The position numbers and the translations under genes are program-made. From Dillenia suffruticosa (taxonomy: Eukaryota > Streptophyta > Magnoliopsida > Dilleniales > Dilleniaceae): a stretch of DNA of 64,000 nucleotides. The DNA is taken from the NCBI GenBank assembly GCA_033439265.1, contig JAVTVX010000034.1:9455001-9519000 (forward strand), written 5' to 3'. Below, piece after piece: positions 12,765 to 23,620 of this stretch. The notes below the pieces were generated by a model. That model saw only the letters and a list, made by a program, of their open reading frames with translations, did not search any database and was not told the DNA's origin. Each line of letters starts with the position of its first letter. Within the stretch, counting starts at the first letter, position 1.

Positions 12765-12906
12765 GGCCGGCACTGGAGCATGCGTGCGTGGGCGAGCGTG
12801 CTTGCTGGCGGGTGCTGGCTCAGGTGGGCGGGCGTGCTTACAGGCTAATGCTGGCTCGGGTGGGTGGGTGGGCTCGCGGGCGGGGGCCGTCTAGGCACGT
12901 GTGCTC
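12765..12906. repeat. Second GC-rich island in the CACTA-like element
   Basis: Imperfect repeats of gctggctcRggtgggYgggcg are seen, on a G-rich + strand flanked by gcgacgg subterminal motifs. It resembles the first island in composition but not in unit. No coding potential is supported. Confidence 0.5.
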
Positions 12907-14107
12907 CCTTGGACATTTTGAATTTAGCGACGAATTTGGAATCCATCGCTTAGCGACGGACTTTTTTTTCGTTGCTAAATTAACGACGGAAGTGACGGAA
13001 TTTTTTTTCGTTGCTAAATTTGCGACGGATAATTTTCCGTCGTTAATTTAGCAACAGATATTTTTTTCGTCTCTAAATTAGTAACGGATAATTTTTTCGT
13101 CGCTAAATTAACGACGGATTTTAGTGACGAAAATTATCTGTCGTTAAATTTAGCGACAAATTTTAAATTTTTGTTACTAAATTTAGTAATGGATTTTTTT
13201 CGTCGCTAATTTAGCCACAGATAATATTTCGTCGCTAAATTTTGTGATGAATTTTAGCGACGAAAAATTATTTGTTACTAAATTTAGCGATAGATTTTAG
13301 ATTTTTGTCGCTAAATTTAGCCACAGATTTCTAATTTCCGTCATTAAATTTTTGCGATGCGTTATTAGTAACGAAAAATTTTTCGTTTCTAAATCCGTCG
13401 ATAAATTTATGACTAAAAACATGTTTTTTTGTAGTATGAGATAATGTGTATCTTTCATACTTCCATATTTATGCTATTTTTATGGTGATAGTGATATTCT
13501 TGTACCTGCTTGCTTACTATGCATGCTATTGGACCCCATATACTTGCTCACCTTATAATGACCCCATTATTCTTGAGAGACGAGAAGGATTGTAGAGATA
13601 TTTGAGTCAAGAGATTTAGATCCTCACTTATCTTTGATCATTTACTTTGTTTAAGGCATGTAACTTTCATGTTTTCTTTTGGATTGTATGAGTTATGTTT
13701 CATATATAGATGTTTAGTTGATAGTCAAGGAGAGCCCTAGATATAGTTTTGTTTATATTATATTTATATACTGTGGTGTGTTGTGTTAGGTAATCAGGAG
13801 GGTCATTGATGCTAACTCGTTAATAAAAAGTATTTTGTTTATGTTATTAGGTTTTAAACTAACCCTAGATGGTTAAATGGTCATTAAATATGGGAGATTT
13901 TTTCAATATTTCTTTTAGAAAGAATAAATAATTTGTTATCTTTTATTATAAATTTCTTTTCGTATTATCACATATAGGGATACAGGGAGGGTGACAATCA
14001 TGAGTTCAGTTGTTGCATGTTAATCATGCTTGTCGCTTCCGTTCTTGTTTGCATGTCTCCTTTTTGCTAAAGAGTGCGATGTTTGGATAGTGGATCATCA
14101 CACATAA

Positions 14108-15430
14108 CATTTCTATTTTTTTTTCTTAAACCTAATAAACCAGTAAGCTTACCTTAAACTCTAAAGGTACAACCCTAGGTTCACTAAACCTTAAATCTAT
14201 AATTTATCTAGCATGCATGACAAACAAAAGACAAGGATAAACATAAAATAATTCACACATTCTATATTATGTTTATGCAAAGAAAAAATGTAAAAACATA
14301 TGAAAAAGAATTCATAGGGCTTTTTTCTAAAGTTGTGTTCTCATATAGAAACTAATTTTTTTAAGAGAGAAAACATAAAATGAATGCACTTAAGGAGAGA
14401 ATTATAAATTAAATTGAATTTCTAAGAGAAATATTGATGTGTTAAGTTTGAAAAAGAGAATTGAAACTAAATTATTTTTAAACGGGGAAAATTGATTTGT
14501 TTGGATTTTAGGATGAATCAAACATAAATTGACTTTTAGAAAGAAAACTTATTATTTAATTTGAGAGATAAACACAGCAACTTTGAGTTTTTACTTTTAT
14601 TTTCTAAATAGAGAAAACTAATGCATTTAGTCCCGAAGAAAGAAACAAAATTAAACTAATTTAAAAAAAAATTAATGTGTTTAGTTTGAGATAAAAATGT
14701 TAAATTTGATTAATTTTTAGATAGAAGAATAAAAATTAAGCTGAGTTTAAGAAAGAATTGAAATTTAAAATAATATATTTATTTTGAATTAAAAATTTGA
14801 TAATCAAATTTTTCATATGAATTGAAACTTGAATTCATACCAAAACCAAACCAAACTATATATTTTGAGTTATGCATAAGTTAGAATTTAGTGGAATCAT
14901 ATTGTAATTATGATGTTGGTGTTGTTGGGTTTGGTCAACACAAGTTGCATCCTTAGTTCGAAAACTTAATTTTAAATAGTTATTATAAATAAACTTTTGA
15001 CTATAAAGATTTTGAAATGTTTTTTTTTTTGTTAAATAATCTGGATATTGACGGTAGAACAGAAAAATTAATAGTAACACTTAACATTTTTATATAAAAT
15101 ACATTCAAAATTTTAGGTATTCATTCAAAACTTTTTTTTTTTACTAAAATTCTTAAAATTATAATTTTGAATTTAATTTGAAAAATGTATATTTCTTTTA
15201 AGTTAATTTGAATTTTCTATAATTTCATAAATTTATTTTATCTTATAAAAATAGTGATTATAGAAAAATAATTATAAATTTACGATTATTAATATCATAA
15301 TTATAAAAATTAAAAAGATTCGCCCTTCCCGAATGGGTTGATTTGGACGTCAGATGTTACGTACACATTTGCGCTTACCGGAGCAATAACGTGGGAGCTG
15401 GCCGCAGTTCTCTTCGAACCCTACAAGAAA
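14108..15430. other. Intergenic, AT-rich, no gene seen
   Basis: After the chromovirus, about 14340-14800 contains degenerate iterations of aagagagaattRaaattaaa and ttagtttgaga-like phrases, suggesting an old minisatellite. The remainder is AT-rich. No coding or RNA gene is recognisable. The last ~100 bases form the upstream region of the AIF-like gene. Confidence 0.4.
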
Positions 15431-15438
15431 CACCCCCA

Positions 15439-15441
<3 letters not shown>

Positions 15442-15477
<36 letters not shown>
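15442..15477 (+). repeat. (CT)n microsatellite upstream of the AIF-like gene
   Basis: About 18 uninterrupted CT units lie 140-175 bases before the ATG. CT tracts in this position are common in plant core promoters and 5' leaders. Confidence 0.9.
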
Positions 15478-15478
<1 letters not shown>

Positions 15479-15507
15479 AATTTTATCGGACCTAAGTAAA
15501 GCCCTAT

Positions 15508-15517
15508 ACTATATATA
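15508..15517 (+). promoter_or_regulatory. TATA box of the AIF-like gene
   Basis: actatatata sits 101-110 bases before the ATG at 15618, which predicts a transcription start near 15540-15550 and a 5' leader of about 70 bases. Position and sequence support it; no other TATA lies closer. Confidence 0.5.
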
Positions 15518-15617
15518 GGGGTCTGAATCTCAGTTGGGGTTCGCTGAACAGAATCTTATAGGATCTGATCAAAATCAACAAGCTTTAACAGCAGAAGAGA
15601 AAAATCGAAATTTTGGC

Positions 15618-17658
15618 ATGGGGTTTGAAATTGGAAAAGAGAAGAAGAGAGTGGTTGTGATTGGTGGTGGAATTGCAGGTTCTCTCATTTCTTACACTCT
15701 CCAGTTTCATGCTGATGTTGTTCTCATCGACCCGTAAGACTCTCTCTCTCCGTGCCTATGTATAAGATAGACAATTTATTTGAATTACCAAGTAGCGTCG
15801 TCTAAAACGATAATTTAGTGAACATTAACATTTTCCATTACAAGAATTTTTTAGGGGTCTCCATTGTCTTCTGTAGTTTGTAGCTTTGTGACTAATCCGA
15901 GACACCAAATTCATGAGACCCATTTAAGGTTCTAGAATATATTTCATCCAGTTCTGATTTTCTACGGTGCTACATTTTTGCTATCCATCGGAACTCTATT
16001 TTCGCCATCCGTATACCACTTTTCGGACCAATATGGAACCATAGCATCATTGTAGACCAACCCTTGATTTTCACGAGTCTAAAGTGAACAAGACTTCATA
16101 TTGCAGCCCTGTTATGAAATCCTTTGCTTGAGATTTGAATAATTGGGGATTTTAAGCGTAATTAATTCAACAAGTACTTGGAATCAAAATAATTAGTCCT
16201 AATTATTGGTGTGTAGAGCTGGACTACAGGCATGTGTGAATTATTGGGGATTTCTTTTTTTTTTTTGGGGGGGGGGGTTACGTAACTTTTCTCCTTGTTT
16301 ATTTGCAGTAGATTTTTGAACTTTGTTAAATGTTATGGTTAAAGCTCTTTAACTTCATCTTGACTTGTTTTCTTATGTTTGTCGGAATCACTGTTCTGGT
16401 AATAGGAAAGAGTATTTTGAGATCCCATGGGCAAGTTTGCGGTCAATGGTGGAGCCCTCATTTGCTAAGAGATCAGTGATCAACCACAGCGAGTACCTCA
16501 CTAATGCACGTGTTATTACTTCCACGGCAATCGGCATTACAGACGGAGAGGTGTTGACAGAAGATTGCCAACAGATTTCTTATGATTATCTTGTAGTTTC
16601 TACAGGTCACAAGGATTCCATCCCCAAAACTAGAGCTGAGAGGCTCAGACAGTATCAGCAAGGTAAGTCAAGGATATGAATGCTATTCAATGAAAGTCAT
16701 TGTTTGTGCTTGTGGTGACTGAATGTTGCAAATATTTTTCTAAAGATGATCCATAATCATAACCTCAAGCTGACAAGAAGAACCATTTTTTACTTCTGTT
16801 TGCTTAATTAGGAAGTACATTTCTGGTGATTGAAGTAAGAATGTCTAACATATGCATTTTTTTTTCCATAGTTAAGGGTGAGCATTCGATTAAACCGTAG
16901 CCGAAATAATCAAAATTGAAATAACCGGTTTAATTCGATTATACAATTTTTATAATTATAATCTAACCAACTAGATTAAAAAAGATAATTCATTTAACCG
17001 AATTAGGTGGTTAATTCGGTTAAATTATTCAAATTATCCGAATTATTGAAATCTCTTGCTACTATAAAAAACTTTGAAGTAATGCTGCTTTCTATTCATA
17101 TCTATGTAAATATAATATATATAATTCATATCAATCGGTAACTATAAACTATAATTTTAAAATTTAAAATTCACTTATAATTTTAGTGTACTAAATGTCA
17201 TTTTGAAAATTTTAAATTTCAAATAAACTAAATTTTGGAAGTAGAAAAGGAGTGAAATATTAGAAGGAGAGAGAAAGACTTGAGTGAGAGTCAAGTCTAG
17301 GAGTGAAAGAGTCATAAAATGGACTGAATATTGGAAATTTGGAACTGAAAAGGTGGAAACTAAAAACCTTTCACTAATTGTGCACTTTTCACTGTATTAG
17401 TTTTAATTTTTATATTTTTTTCTCTTTTAATTTTTAATTATAATATTCAAAAAATATATATATAATATTTTTAATTAATTTGTTTTGATCGAAATAACAA
17501 TTATTAAAACCGATAACTGCCCAAATAAATCAAATTAAAGTTTAGTTTTATCCAAAATCAAACCAAATACTAATAAACCACCCAAAATGTAAATAAGTGA
17601 TTCGATAAAAATGGTTTTTTTCGATTTTAACCAAAAAATGCTTACCCCCATTCGTAGT

Positions 17659-17714
<56 letters not shown>

Positions 17715-19275
17715 CTGATTTTGTTCCTCCAATTATTTTTGGCTCTCATTGTATTTTCTCTCTTTTAATTCACCTTTCCCCTTATTCTAACTTGACATCA
17801 ATACCTTATTTAGTTTATCAGATCCTCATGGAGTCAGGTGTTGAAACAAATTTTTAGAATTATATTTGTTTTGTTTGAATTTAAGGTATTGTAAACAACA
17901 TAATTAAAGCTGATGAGTTTGCTTCTTTGCGTGCTTGTTAACTGACTTCAAAATTGCTTTTGTTCTCTTTTAATTCCACAGAGAGCGTAAAGATAGAATC
18001 TGCAAACTCTATAGTTATTGTTGGTGGGGGACCAACTGGTGTGGAACTTGCCTCCGAAATTGCTGTAGACTTTCCTGGGAAGAAGGTGAAGTTGGTGCAT
18101 CGTGGTTCACGGTTGCTTGAATTTGTTGGGCATAAGGCTTCAAAGAAGGCATTAAATTGGCTAACCAAAATGGGTGTTGAAGTGATCTTGGATCAATCCG
18201 TTGATCTGAGGTCTGCAGAGGATGGCATTTATCAAACATCCAGAGGAGAAACTATTGCAGCTGATTGCCATTTTGTTTGCATAGGATCACCGATAGGTTC
18301 ATCATGGCTAAAGGAGACATTTTTGAAGGATAATTTGGACAGTCAGAGGAAATTGGTGGTGGATGAGAATTTGCGGGTTAAGGGACACAACAATATCTTT
18401 GCGATTGGAGATATTACTAATATCCCAGTAAGCCCTCTGTTTCTACCTGACATGACAAACAATTATTTCTTGCTAGATCAAAATGCGTCTTTTTTTCCAC
18501 CTGTGATAAGTGATCCAACCTGGCTTGTTTTGTACGGCCAATTTGCCTTGTCAGCAGGAGTTCAAGTATCCGCAAAAGGTTGCAGTTCTTAATCCTAGGT
18601 GAAATCTTAGTGTTACAAATTAATTAGTGGACTGAGATGAATTGATAATAGAGAATCCATCATTGAGGAAGCCATTTTTTCTTGTGGCTAGGAATTAGGT
18701 CATTGCATGTTTGATTTGTTCATTATTGCTATAGTTTTCTTTCTGAAAGCTTGGTATGATAAATCCGGTTTCTCATTGTATTGTTTTCTAGGCAAAATAA
18801 CATAGAAGATGCTTTTAACTGTTGTAAGGATGGCATCATTTTGCTTGAGGTAAACTTGTACTTTGTAAAGTTGTTAAAATACATGCTTTCCTGAAGAGCA
18901 GCCCAACATGATCTTGTTGAGGCATAATTGACATTGGCTCGCAGTGGATATCCCTTTTGTTAATAGATGATTTATAATACCTTGTCCTGAGTAACTCTTT
19001 CTCTACAGGAAATGAAGCAGGGTTATTTGGCACAGCAGCATGCGTTGGTGGCAGCGAAGAACTTGAAATTGTTGATGGATGGGGGAAAGGAAAGCAAGAT
19101 GGCTACTTATAAACCCGGTCTGGCAATGGCAATCATTTCCCTAGGAAGGAGAGAAGCGGTGGCACAATTCCCTTGCTTCACAATGATTGGTTGCCTTCCA
19201 GGTTCGATCAAATCCAAGGACTTGTTTGTTGGGAAAACAAGGAAACAACTTGGGTTAAAAGCTGGTCTTGCATAG
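15618..19275 (+). CDS. AIF/FSP1-like FAD-NAD(P)H oxidoreductase, 4 exons
   Basis: Exons 15618-15733, 16406-16662, 17982-18427 and 19009-19275 join in frame with GT-AG introns to give 361 residues, the usual length of plant apoptosis-inducing-factor homologs. An FAD-binding Rossmann motif VVVIGGGIAGS lies at residues 12-22, the NAD(P)H-binding motif SIVIVGGGPTGVE at 134-146 and the flavin-contacting FAIGDITNIP at 264-273. EIPWASLRSMVEPSF and QGYLAQQHALVAAKNL are also typical of the family. The family transfers electrons from NAD(P)H to quinone-type acceptors. No mitochondrial presequence is obvious. The start is the first ATG in the frame; upstream in-frame codons lack ATG. Intron 2 carries a hAT-like element. 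No stop or frameshift is seen, so it is probably functional. Confidence 0.9.
16874..17650. mobile_element. hAT-like non-autonomous element in intron 2
   Basis: The ends are inverted repeats: aagggtgagcatt at the left and aatgcttaccccca at the right (reverse complement gggggtaagcatt). The flanks ccatagtt (16866-16873) and ttcgtagtt (17651-17659) look like a degenerate 8-bp duplication. Inner arms contain complementary aaccggttta/aattcggttaa stretches. It has no coding capacity. It lies wholly inside an intron, so the gene should tolerate it. Confidence 0.55.
17661..17711 (+). repeat. (CT)n microsatellite in intron 2
   Basis: About 25 CT units follow immediately after the hAT-like element. It is a simple sequence repeat with length polymorphism expected. 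Confidence 0.9.
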
Positions 19276-19432
19276 TGTACATGTCTTTTGAGTGATCGCC
19301 CCTTAGTTATCTTGTGCCTAGAATGTGGTCCTTAGAGGCTTCTCGTATGCCTGATATGGTTGTTTCTATTGATTTGTTGCATTAAATGTGTGGTTCATCA
19401 TTGTAGTCTATAGTTTTCTCTGAATAAAATGC

Positions 19433-19438
19433 TATTGG
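19433..19438 (+). terminator. Polyadenylation signal AATAAA of the AIF-like gene
   Basis: A perfect AATAAA lies 158 bases after the stop codon, within a T-rich region, and is the best-placed poly(A) signal for this transcript. Confidence 0.5.
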
Positions 19439-20180
19439 TTTTTTTTTCTCCTTGAATCTAATGGAACAAAAAGTTTGAGCTGAACATTATTCTTTTTGGC
19501 GACTCTGGTGGAAAAATGGGAGTCGTATGCTGATTAAATCATGTGCTTATGTGAATTTTGGTTCCACTTTGATCAGCCAGCACATATGGTTTGTGGCAGT
19601 GAGAAGGCAAATGAGGAGTGATGGGACCAGAATGTAATTGCAAGAATTCTAAGTTAGTCTGCAAGATCAATGTAGGTCTTCACAAGCTTAAATCAGCATG
19701 CACAGCCTTGAAGAATACTCTCTCCTTATTTTTAGATACATTGAGCATTACCAGATAGAAAAGAGGGGAAAAAAGGCTTTGTTTTACATATAAACAATAC
19801 AGGTAAATGTGAGAAAAAACGAGGGAAAGGACACATGACAAGCAAAAAGGCTGACTCATGAGTACTGATTCAGCACTTAAAATTCTGGTTTAAGAAGGAT
19901 GTTATTGACCACCTGGAACTGCTCATTCGATCAAGCGGCAATTGCATGAAACATCCTAACCCAACTCTGACAAATGAATGTATACACTCTACCACTTTTT
20001 CTTCACTCCTTAACGATGATCAAGAGAAGCAAAGGACCAACAATCTTCATTACACCTTCGCCAAAGCCATCATCATAACTCCGTACTGCATGCTTCAGTT
20101 AAAGTTCTGAAGTTCAGGGAAATTGGAAATGCCAATCTACAATGTGGGGAGTTAGAAGAAATCTTGAGTTGAAGTGCCAA
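19439..20180. other. Intergenic, nothing recognised
   Basis: Unique-looking sequence with somewhat higher GC than the repeats nearby. No frame shows convincing coding similarity. It could hold the rest of a 3' UTR or a diverged gene remnant. Confidence 0.3.
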
Positions 20181-20313
20181 AAGGCCTCATGTTATGTCCC
20201 CAAGGGACAGGTTAGTGGTCACAACCCCTCTCTCCCAACCTGGTGATTTCAGGTTCTAATCTCTATGTAATCCAAAAAAAAAAAAAAAAAAAAAAAAAGA
20301 CCTCATGTTATGT
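20181..20313 (+). mobile_element. Short SINE with target-site duplication
   Basis: The repeat ggcctcatgttatgt (about 20183-20197) recurs as gacctcatgttatgt (about 20299-20313), flanking about 75 bases of body plus a run of about 25 A. The body has a tRNA-type layout: a weak A-box-like gttagtggtca and a B-box-like ggttctaatct. A long direct repeat, terminal poly(A) and internal pol III boxes together indicate LINE-mobilised insertion of a tRNA-derived SINE. Confidence 0.65.
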
Positions 20314-20321
20314 GGTTTTAT

Positions 20322-20589
20322 AAATGTAGGCCCTAACCCTTGGGTCTCCTATTGCAGAGCTTGGTGGCCTATTTGGCCCAAATGAAAATCCCATATGGTA
20401 CTTTTCTTAAGATAAGTGCCACATGGTCTGTGCTCATGGGGTCCAGAGGTTTTACAAATGTAGGCCCTAACCCTTGGGTCTCCTATTTCAGAGTTTGGTG
20501 GCCTATTTGGCCCAAATGACAAGCCCATATGGTACTTTTCTTAAGATAAGTTCCACACGGTCTGTGCTCATGGGGGTCAGAGGGCCTAC
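20322..20589 (+). repeat. Tandem duplication, 134-bp unit
   Basis: Two copies begin aaatgtaggccctaacc at 20322 and 20456, sharing ggtggcctatttggccc and ggtacttttcttaaga blocks with few differences. The second copy runs into a dispersed repeat that recurs at 43158-43305. Confidence 0.85.
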
Positions 20590-20695
20590 AAGATACTGCC
20601 GTGAGGCCTACGGTTTGCCTTCTAAGTTTTACTTAAAAGCGGCGCACTTTAGTCCTACACAGCCCAGAAGGGTCTGCCATATGGCCTTGAAAACA
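20560..20695 (+). repeat. Dispersed repeat, copy 1 (copy 2 at 43158)
   Basis: ggtctgtgctcatggg, cagagggcct, tgaggcMtacRgtttg and catatggccttgaa blocks appear here and, in the same order, at 43158-43305. It is non-coding and its superfamily is unknown. Sequence 20700-21165 after it is AT-rich with no gene seen. Confidence 0.7.
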
Positions 20696-21165
20696 GAATC
20701 AGAGAAAATTATTGACAAATTTTACATTGCTTGCGAAGAAGGTTGTGTAGATGTGCTAACGGAACCTCACCTGCAAGTGGTATGATATTTTATTGTTCTG
20801 TAAGGATATCAATTTCGCAGCACATTAGTTGAAAGCTACCCTCCTAAATTTCTAAACAATAATTTAGAATATTGGAGGAGTAAATAAGGGTGTAATTGTT
20901 TCATTTCTAACGTCCATCGGTTAAAAATTTTTTTAAAAAAAAATATAAAAATTTGAAAGGTTGTTCCAAATTCAAAATTCTTGAAGATTTGCAATGGAAT
21001 TCAGGACACCCGACGGAAGTTATCAAAGTAGCTCTGGAAATTCAGATACGTAAATTTAAGGTTATATGATTTATGTACGATAATGGTTTTCATGAAATAA
21101 GTTTCAACATTTTCGGATTCGGTTCACGGATGGTGCGGTTTAACACAAATTGGAGGATTTTTCCT

Positions 21166-22985
21166 CTGCCATCTCGTGAATCTTGATACTTGCTTCACCT
21201 CAATTATTGCAAAGAAAGTTCGTTGGGGGATGTGCCCCTGCTATTTTGTGCGAAAGTAGATTCCCCAATTAATGCAAAAGTAGGCTCATCGGGGGTGTGC
21301 CCCTGCAATTTCGTGAATCTCGATATTTGAATTCACCTCAATTAATGTAAAAGTAGGTATGTCGGCAAAAGTAGGGGACCTCAATTAAAGCAAAGTGAAT
21401 GGGATGCCCAAAACTCGTCCCCACTTTTGTCACTTTTAATGACCAAGACCCTTCTCGTTATACCCCCTACCCTCACCTTATTTCTTAAAAATATATTTAT
21501 GTTTAGTTAAATTTGCTAGCCTCCTAAATTTCTAGTGTAGTTATTGTTCCATAATATTTCTAAACAATTATTTATATTCATCATGAAATATTGTGAAGCA
21601 AATCATAATTAAATAAATTTATTATCAAAATTTTATTAAACTATAAAAATAAAATAAAATGAACACATTCTCATTTGCCTCTCTAATCATACCAAATATT
21701 ATATATGGGACATATATATATATATATTTATATATATATATATATATATGGATGAATAAAGACATTGATACCACAATAAAAAAAAAAATAAAAAAAAAAA
21801 CTATTTCTTCAAATAGGTACGCACTCCCCCTCTTCCATTCTTACCCCTTCCTGCTCCTAGCTTTTTGCCATCGATACAATTTTACTCGCTTCTGCTTCCC
21901 ATTTGCTTTTGGTTTTCCTTTTTCTTTTTCCCTTTTTTTTTTTAATTAATATCACCTTTAGATTTGTAAAGAGATTGCATGCGTCGCTTTGCTTTCATTA
22001 AATCATTATGTCCCCTCAAGTTGGAGCAAAAGAATAATATATATATATACATAATTCCAATTTTTCTTGGTGAATATCATAAATCTATCACGTGCAAAGG
22101 ACGTGTGGGACTAACAATAATTTCCTGACTCAGAAGTGGCTGTTAGTGGGTCTTGAAATGACTTGAGTTCGATAGCGGACAAAATGGACACCGACGGCCT
22201 AGAAAAAAAAAATATTTTATAATCACGACATGTCAAATAGTTACAAAAATTATTAAAATAATAATAATTTAAGTTATCAAATATTTAATTTTAATTTCAG
22301 GAACTTTATACTTTTTTAAAAAAAAATTTTATTGTAATTAAAAAATATTATCATAAAAATAAAATTCCAGGGGAAAACTGAGTATAATTTGAAATAATAA
22401 ATAGGGATGATAATTTTGGAGATGAGGGTAGATATAAGCACGGTTCGAACCACCTCGTGAAAGAATCAAACAATAATCAGCAGTTCAGGAAATTGAGCGG
22501 TCTTTGCTTAATTGAATTTTGTTCAATTAGCTCATTTTTTTATGAACTCTTTTTTCTTTTTCTTTTCTTGCCCAAGTTCAATTCACATTGTGCTCATCAA
22601 TTTAACACATAAGTTCATATATATTTATTTATTTAATAAAAATTTTTAAAGAAGACATCTAAATTCAAAAGGATAAAAATTCAAATATAATTATAAATTT
22701 AAATATAAAATAAAACTATCAATTAACATATATAAATTGTTTCGACATCACAAGAAAAAGTTTCAAAATATAATGAACCTACCTAATTTATTTATAAGTC
22801 TTCCTTTTTGGATTTTTTATTTTTTTTACATGTGTTATATATGATAAATTTTCAAATGAAGTTAATTAATATTAATACATCTTACACAAGGGATTGCATA
22901 TAAATATAAATATAAATATAAATAAATATTAATAAGTCTGCCTCCGTCCCATATCAACTAAATTTTAATTTTAAATCAAAGCAAA
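21166..22985 (+). repeat. Segmental repeat, copy A (copy B at 34660-37980)
   Basis: Blocks such as gtgtgcccctgcaattt, aaagtaggggacctcaatta, tattgttccataatattt, aacacattctcatttgcc and gaggaaactgagtata-like stretches occur in the same order in 34660-34792 plus 36676-37980. Copy A has about 490 extra bases (about 21740-22228) inside the (TA)n tract and lacks the Pack-MULE that splits copy B. It has no coding content. It is probably a decayed large transposable element or a segmental duplication. Confidence 0.75.
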
Positions 22986-23280
22986 GTGAATTTCAAATAA
23001 AGCAAAGTTCTCACTATTGTCACTCATAATGCCAAACACCCTTTTCGTTATTCCATATATACCCCACTCATTCTCTCCATTATTGCATTCCCAATTTTTT
23101 CTCCTTTCCTTTACTTTTTGATTCACAAAACTACAAAGCTACCTTAAAATAAGAAATAACCTTATTTCTTAAAGCAATATAAATATATATTAAGTTATAT
23201 TTGCTTATAAAATATCTAATTTGAGTAATAATTGATAGTCTTAAAGCAACCTTATTATCTAGTTATTACCATTGTGTTAT
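22986..23280. other. AT-rich spacer with no gene
   Basis: Contains a further partial copy of the local repeat phrase (gcaaagtgaattt, tgccaaacaccctttt, attgcattccc) and otherwise AT-rich DNA with no coding signal. Confidence 0.4.
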
Positions 23281-23620
23281 TTACTACTATTCCAGAAATT
23301 AAGTAATTTGGGTTTTTGGGGTGGTGATTTGGGAAGGGTAAAATTGGTCAAGGAAGAAAGAGGAAAGGCAATGGCATTTGGGATGACAATGAAAGGGCAA
23401 GGGGAGGTGTCACCATAAAGCAGGTCGGCGAAAGTGGGGACCTTCATTAATGCAAAGTGAATGGGAATACCCAAAAGTTTCCACTGTTATTAGCTTTAAT
23501 GCCAAAGAACCTTTCCTTTATTTCTCATACCTACCCCACCCTCTCTCCATCATTGCATCCCCGATTTCTCCTCTTTCCCTTTACTTTACTTTTTTAGTTC
23601 ATAAAACTATAAAACTATCT
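23281..23620 (+). repeat. Local repeat family member (aaagtgaatgggaatacccaaa type)
   Basis: Carries the family landmarks in order: tttggggtggtgatttggga, gtcaaggaagaaag, caatggcatttggga, gtgtcaccataaag, gcaaagtgaatggg, gccaaagaaccttt and tctccatcattgca. Other members lie at about 32205-32400, 36700-36870, 38570-38780 and 40080-40300, all in the same orientation. Frames through it are not conserved between copies, so it is not coding. Confidence 0.7.

Larger units (their letters stand above)
10361..13436. mobile_element. Non-autonomous CACTA-like element with subterminal GCGACGG repeats
   Basis: Two clusters of the motif ttagCGACGGattt in both orientations (about 10935-11270 and 12920-13400) and the right end catgttttttTGTAGTA at about 13419-13436 match CACTA subterminal repeats and a TIR. 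The first 570 bases (10361-10930) and the stretch 11340-11960 are AT-rich, with no recognisable coding. No transposase similarity was seen. Two GC-rich islands (12028-12306 and 12765-12906) sit inside. The left TIR may be the one at 9849 or may be lost. Confidence 0.55.
2199..14102 (+). mobile_element. Ty3/gypsy chromovirus (Tekay/Del-like), degenerate, with nested insertions
   Basis: A complete but decayed LTR retrotransposon. The LTRs start at 2199 and 9514 with related sequence (taaggtccc / taagatccc; the initial TG is mutated in both). The 5-bp flanks are identical: CATAA at 2194-2198 and at 14103-14107, so the element's outer ends are original. Between the LTRs come a tRNA-Met primer site, gag with a degenerate zinc knuckle, protease/RT/RNase H/integrase and a chromodomain-like tail, then a polypurine tract. 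The order RT-RH-INT-chromodomain and the purine-rich 'aaggaaggaagga' before the 3' LTR are typical of Tekay/Del chromoviruses. Multiple stops make it non-functional. Confidence 0.85.
9514..14102 (+). repeat. 3' LTR of the chromovirus, interrupted by CACTA-like DNA
   Basis: Three blocks match the 5' LTR in order: 9514-9848, about 10004-10360 and 13437-14102, the last ending ..catcaca before the CATAA target duplication. Between them lie a CACTA-type end (9849-10003) and a larger insertion (10361-13436). About 330 bp and 820 bp of 5' LTR sequence have no counterpart at the two breaks, so deletions accompanied or followed the insertions. Confidence 0.75.

Noticed and set aside
18428-18592. Read-through coding beyond exon 3 of the AIF-like gene
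   Set aside because: The donor at 18428 and the acceptor at 19008 join conserved residues; the read-through lacks family similarity and ends at a stop.
22430-22460. B-box-like ggttcgaacc motif, repeated near 37400
   Set aside because: Part of the segmental repeat; no A-box at suitable distance, so not called a tRNA or SINE.
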